A stretch of 64,000 nucleotides of DNA, taken from Tritrichomonas musculus (lineage: Eukaryota; Parabasalia; Tritrichomonadida; Tritrichomonadidae). The stretch is taken from the NCBI GenBank assembly GCA_039105265.1, contig JAPFFF010000036.1:682001-746000 (forward strand). The letters are read 5' to 3'. Positions 60,948 to 64,000 of the stretch are shown here, in pieces (the stretch's first letter is position 1; every line of letters starts with the position of its first letter). The notes under the pieces were generated by a model. That model did not search any database. It saw nothing but the letters and a program-made list of their open reading frames with translations, and had not been told where the DNA came from. The translations under genes and the position numbers were made by a program.

Positions 60948-61433
60948 ATGGAATCATCCACAACCCATTTCAAGGTCTACGAATACATCAACACATTGAT
61001 TTCCCTATCATCAAAGCCTGATGAATTCTCAAAATGTAATTTTGCAATATTATGTGACAAGTTCCCATTCAGTTTGAAGAAATCGCTTTACCTTGCGAGG
61101 GTCCTATATGTATCACTACAGACTAATACCGAAACCATTAGATTCTACCCAGATAAGCTCAAGGAGATGAACCTTGAGAACATATATTTGACATCCAACA
61201 GTAGACGTAAATTGAGTATCAACATGCATGAGTTCTTCGTAAATGGGAATACCGAAAAACATGAATTCAAGGAATGCCCGTATTACAACTATTCGATTGA
61301 GAAAACTAATATAAACACCAAGGATCTCATTGGTAAATTACGTGAAAAATACAATATTGTGGAACCTGATGTATTCATTGGTCAACATCAAGATTTGGTA
61401 TTGGAAGCAGACCCTGATATTGATTTTGTCTAA
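60948..61433 (+). CDS. Polinton part: conserved 161-residue protein
   Basis: Homologue of 38508-38900. Conserved CNFAILCDKFPFSLKKSLYL and LTSNSRRKLSINMHEFFVNG. Helical N-terminal half, acidic tail. Its stop overlaps the stop of the convergent ATPase gene by four bases. Function unknown. Confidence 0.7.
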   Translation: MESSTTHFKVYEYINTLISLSSKPDEFSKCNFAILCDKFPFSLKKSLYLARVLYVSLQTNTETIRFYPDKLKEMNLENIYLTSNSRRKLSINMHEFFVNGNTEKHEFKECPYYNYSIEKTNINTKDLIGKLREKYNIVEPDVFIGQHQDLVLEADPDIDFV

Positions 61434-62371
61434 ATCTTACTATATATAACTTGCATATCGTGTTCAACAGTGTTCACCAATATGAAATCATGTCCAGATA
61501 AGGTTTTATATTTTTGCCACAACTCTTCAAATTCGCAAGGAATGCTCACCTGCTGATATATGTAATTGAGTTTCTGTCGTGAGAACCCATTGAATATGAA
61601 GAATGAGGTACAATTATTTTTGTAATCAGTTGGAACACCCTTGAAGAACTGGATGTTGATGTAAACGATTGAATTCTTATGACGCAACTGTGTTATATAG
61701 TTTGTGAAGTATGATGATTTCAACAGCTTACTCTTAATGAAATCCTCACAAAGGATTATCGTGTTGAGTGGTATATTAGGTTTCCCAAGTTTGTTGATAT
61801 GAAGGAACTCAAACATTTGCTGCAATTTAGTATCGTCTAATGTAATCTTCCCAACTGAGCTATATTTGTTATACAACTCTTTCCATAAATCGAGTTCCTT
61901 CAAATACCGTTCAGCATTACTATCAGCGACAACCTCAATGGGCAAGTTGATGAGTTCACGTTGAGATTCAAATGTGGAATCATTTATAATACCATTTTTG
62001 CTCACATAGACTATCATATGAAATGGGTTATTTTTGAGTCTACTCATTTGAATGATATCACGAATAACTGTGTGACTCTTACCTTTGCCTTGAGAAGCTA
62101 CCAGTATGTTCAAAGTATTGTACCAAGCATATATTCCGTTAGCGATTGGTCTTATGGATGCATTCGTGATTCTATCCCTATTCTTGGAATAGGCCTCACT
62201 CATAGCTTCATCAACATCAAACCTCTTGGAAACCGGTTGCTGCTTCTGGAACATAGAACGCAGTTCCTGCTCAAATGTGTCAAAATCTATTGGCTCTCCA
62301 CTGGAACTGTCTGATAATTCGATAGATGTATAATCAAAAAGAGTTGGCTGCAGGCGTTTATAATACAACAT
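61430..62371 (-). CDS. Polinton part: FtsK/HerA-type packaging ATPase (A32-like)
   Basis: 313 residues. Walker A ASQGKGKSHTV near residue 90, Walker B TIILCEDF near 208, and a later SRQKLNYIYQQ segment, all as in A32-like packaging ATPases of Polintons and large DNA viruses. Expected to pump element DNA into capsids. T-rich box TTTATTTTTGATTAA lies directly before the ATG. Confidence 0.85.
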   Translation of the reverse strand: MLYYKRLQPTLFDYTSIELSDSSSGEPIDFDTFEQELRSMFQKQQPVSKRFDVDEAMSEAYSKNRDRITNASIRPIANGIYAWYNTLNILVASQGKGKSHTVIRDIIQMSRLKNNPFHMIVYVSKNGIINDSTFESQRELINLPIEVVADSNAERYLKELDLWKELYNKYSSVGKITLDDTKLQQMFEFLHINKLGKPNIPLNTIILCEDFIKSKLLKSSYFTNYITQLRHKNSIVYINIQFFKGVPTDYKNNCTSFFIFNGFSRQKLNYIYQQVSIPCEFEELWQKYKTLSGHDFILVNTVEHDMQVIYSKI

Positions 62372-62391
62372 TTAATCAAAAATAAAGCTTT

Positions 62392-62541
62392 TCAGGCGTA
62401 TAATGTGCGTCTCAGCTCATCGGTCAACTCAGGTGGTTCATCCTCTGCAGTAAACGATACCAATATTAGTAGTTCAATTATGTTGGTCGCTAGTATCAAC
62501 CCTAATAATATATTCATGATGATCTCGCTTGCAAGTGACAT
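62392..62541 (-). CDS. Polinton part: 49-residue single-span membrane protein
   Basis: Starts MSLASEIIMNILLGLILATN and continues as one long hydrophobic helix (residues 7-30), then an acidic/basic tail of 19 residues (TAEDEPPELTDELRRTLYA). It lies 20 bases upstream of the ATPase on the same strand, and that gap is the ATPase's T-rich box. The neat fit between neighbours supports a real gene. Possibly a virion membrane or holin-like component; unproven. Confidence 0.65.
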   Translation of the reverse strand: MSLASEIIMNILLGLILATNIIELLILVSFTAEDEPPELTDELRRTLYA

Positions 62542-62551
62542 TTATGAAAAT

Positions 62552-63184
62552 TTAAATACAAATTTTGAGTGATATTGAGTGTCTTATGAGCTCGGTCCAT
62601 ACATGGTTATATCCATATTTCAATTCATTGGATACCCCATTTTTGGATACCAATATCTTATCAATCTTCATGTACTTCGAATTTGAAACACAGCCCGTAC
62701 ACCCACTGTCCTCATTTATAACCAACTCAACCTTGTCAGCCTTAGTGAGTATTTTAATGAGCTCCATCAATGTGTTGCTATGGCACACAAGATAGTTGTT
62801 CATCCTCAATGGATTCGTTTCATAGATACTCAGCAATATCTCGAGGAATTTATTTTTGGTATCCAAGTCCTCACCATCAAGTTCTATTGAACGTTCTAGA
62901 GGAGGATTGTTTATTGGAGCAACTGATGGATATGCACCAGTTGTCGAGGGTGTAGTAAAATTTGCATTCTGGGTGCCATTTTGAGGATATCCCCCTTCAG
63001 TATATCCCATTTGAGGTTGCACTTGAGGTTGCATCTGTGGAACTTGAGGATAATCCCCTTCAGTATAAGCTACTGGTTGTACAGGTGGAGGTCTATTCGC
63101 AGCAATCTTAATATTCACATTCTGCTCCTGTTTAACACTAGCATCGTTTTCACTTGATAGAATTCTAGCCTTATGGAGAGTCAT
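62552..63184 (-). CDS. Polinton part: Pro/Gln-rich 210-residue protein
   Basis: Start at 63184 (MTLHKARILSSEN). Residues 30-95 are Pro/Gln/Gly/Tyr-rich with repeated YTEGxYPQ, likely disordered. Residues 100-210 form the conserved domain shared with the fossil protein at 37400-37951, including DSGCTGC. TATTTTTGTACTTTGGAA precedes the start. Located between capsid and membrane/ATPase genes; a virion role is plausible. Confidence 0.7.
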   Translation of the reverse strand: MTLHKARILSSENDASVKQEQNVNIKIAANRPPPVQPVAYTEGDYPQVPQMQPQVQPQMGYTEGGYPQNGTQNANFTTPSTTGAYPSVAPINNPPLERSIELDGEDLDTKNKFLEILLSIYETNPLRMNNYLVCHSNTLMELIKILTKADKVELVINEDSGCTGCVSNSKYMKIDKILVSKNGVSNELKYGYNHVWTELIRHSISLKICI

Positions 63185-63226
63185 TTCCAAAGTACAAAAA
63201 TATTTTTACCCCTAATGCTATATTTC

Positions 63227-64000
63227 TTAAGCCATTTCTGGGTCAACTTGTGAGCCAGCTGGTGATTCATCATCAACATATTCAAGACCATCGAGTGAGA
63301 GCTTAAAGTATGTGTCTCTACATAAACAGAGTTGTACAGGTGGTGGTCTAACAACAGCTCCACTTGGTTCAATAATATTATAATATGTATCATTATTGCC
63401 AGTGAATATTGGTTGACCATTGACTTGAATTTGGATATTACCTTTGCCACCATCTAAGCCATCATAACAGTATCCAGCAGATGCTCTCTCAGTTTGGACA
63501 TTGAATACAAATGATGTGGCATCACTCAATGTATTCTTATATCTATTTCCATCAACATCATTCTTGGGCATAGTGAAGCTATCCTCAAATTCCTTAGTAC
63601 ATTGGAGTGTGATGCTATCCAAATCGCCAGCTGTTAGTTGACTCTCGAAGAATCTAGCACCAATGGTACTAACATTCTCATCTGGGAAGTTCTTACCACC
63701 AATATTCAAATAACAATTTTGGTAAACGGGATTCTCAAATACGGTCAAATCGTTGTGATGCTTGGGGAACAATAATGACATGCTTGTGACATTTATTAAT
63801 GGGATATTCAATGTAGATTTGATTCCATTGGATGCAGCAGCAATTGGGAATGCATGATAATCTACCTTTTGGGATGGAATTATCAGTCCTTCACGTAATA
63901 TGGATTCGATACCCGCACGAGTGGCTTCACAAACACCATATCCTTGCATGTTGGATTTACATAAAGTGATAGTCATTCGGTTAACGGTGAGAGTTGCCGG
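63227..64000 (-). CDS. Polinton part: capsid-type protein, cut by the window edge
   Basis: The frame is open to the right edge; the Met at 63976 is internal because codons before it (ATLTVNR) continue the frame. Beta-rich, with NIPLINVTSMSLLFPKHHND, CYLNIGGKNFPDE and a Pro-rich end. This fits the C-terminal jelly-roll of a Polinton major capsid protein; the call rests on pattern and context rather than a sharp motif. Confidence 0.6.
   Translation of the reverse strand, partial: PATLTVNRMTITLCKSNMQGYGVCEATRAGIESILREGLIIPSQKVDYHAFPIAAASNGIKSTLNIPLINVTSMSLLFPKHHNDLTVFENPVYQNCYLNIGGKNFPDENVSTIGARFFESQLTAGDLDSITLQCTKEFEDSFTMPKNDVDGNRYKNTLSDATSFVFNVQTERASAGYCYDGLDGGKGNIQIQVNGQPIFTGNNDTYYNIIEPSGAVVRPPPVQLCLCRDTYFKLSLDGLEYVDDESPAGSQVDPEMA

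Larger units (their letters stand above)
50947..64000. mobile_element. Polinton (Maverick), looks whole where visible, runs off the right edge
   Basis: Gene content defines it: protein-primed-type DNA polymerase B, packaging ATPase, capsid-type proteins and an array of conserved unknown genes, in DNA that is less AT-rich than the host's and densely packed. No breaks were noticed in the visible 13 kb, so it is probably young. Integrase and protease are not in view and may lie to the right. The left boundary is uncertain, between the inverted repeat at 50415 and the first gene at 51124. The gene set overlaps that of the fossil at 36252-39345. Confidence 0.88.

Noticed and set aside
1-64000. tRNA or rRNA genes and spliceosomal introns
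   Set aside because: No cloverleaf-type or rRNA-like segment was recognised by reading, and no trichomonad intron signal was found; a covariance-model scan would be decisive but could not be run.

Overview
The window looks like nuclear DNA of a parabasalid protist, most likely a Tritrichomonas-type trichomonad. This is an inference from gene content: AT-rich DNA with long intronless genes, a BspA-type leucine-rich-repeat protein with an ankyrin-like head, ankyrin plus Sel1 proteins, a kinase fused to Sel1 repeats, a membrane-anchored subtilisin with a Thr/Ser/Pro stalk, and Polinton (Maverick) elements. Several starts carry a TCAYT/A initiator-like motif a few bases to about 30 bases upstream, as known from trichomonads. 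No rRNA, tRNA or CRISPR array was recognised.

Layout. 0.7-15 kb holds ordinary host genes: subtilisin-like protease (-), VIT/von Willebrand A protein (+), UBR-type E3 ubiquitin ligase (+), then a frame-disrupted Sel1 gene and a kinase scrap. 15-31 kb is a family-rich region: an ankyrin/Sel1 gene (+), a decayed Q/N/Y-rich gene, a BspA-like gene (-), an orphan reading frame, and a striking mosaic (24617-28490) built from pieces of three genes that are also present elsewhere in the window. After it comes a membrane protein with 66-residue repeats (-). 31.3-36.2 kb is very AT-rich and holds no gene I can support. 36.2-39.4 kb is an old, rearranged Polinton fossil with a RING remnant beside it. 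40.3-44.2 kb is the complete kinase/Sel1 gene whose 3' part was copied into the mosaic. 44.9-46.4 kb has two small genes. 46.4-49 kb is AT-rich, with a palindromic GATATC/GAGATCTC patch.

From about 50.4 kb to the right edge lies a second Polinton that looks whole as far as it can be seen and continues past the window. It has a protein-primed-type DNA polymerase B, a small AT-hook/bZIP-like protein, a packaging ATPase, a capsid-type protein cut by the window edge, a probable minor capsid protein, several conserved unknown proteins, and two very small genes (51512-51679 and 62392-62541). Its intergenic DNA has its own architecture: a repeated palindromic box, a 90-bp inverted repeat around one gene, a symmetrical divergent start site, a 129-bp tandem array and a T-rich box before most starts.

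The host genes suggest surface protein display, signalling and ubiquitin turnover. The main stories are recent gene-fragment shuffling among repeat-protein families and two Polintons of very different age sharing a gene set in different orientations.
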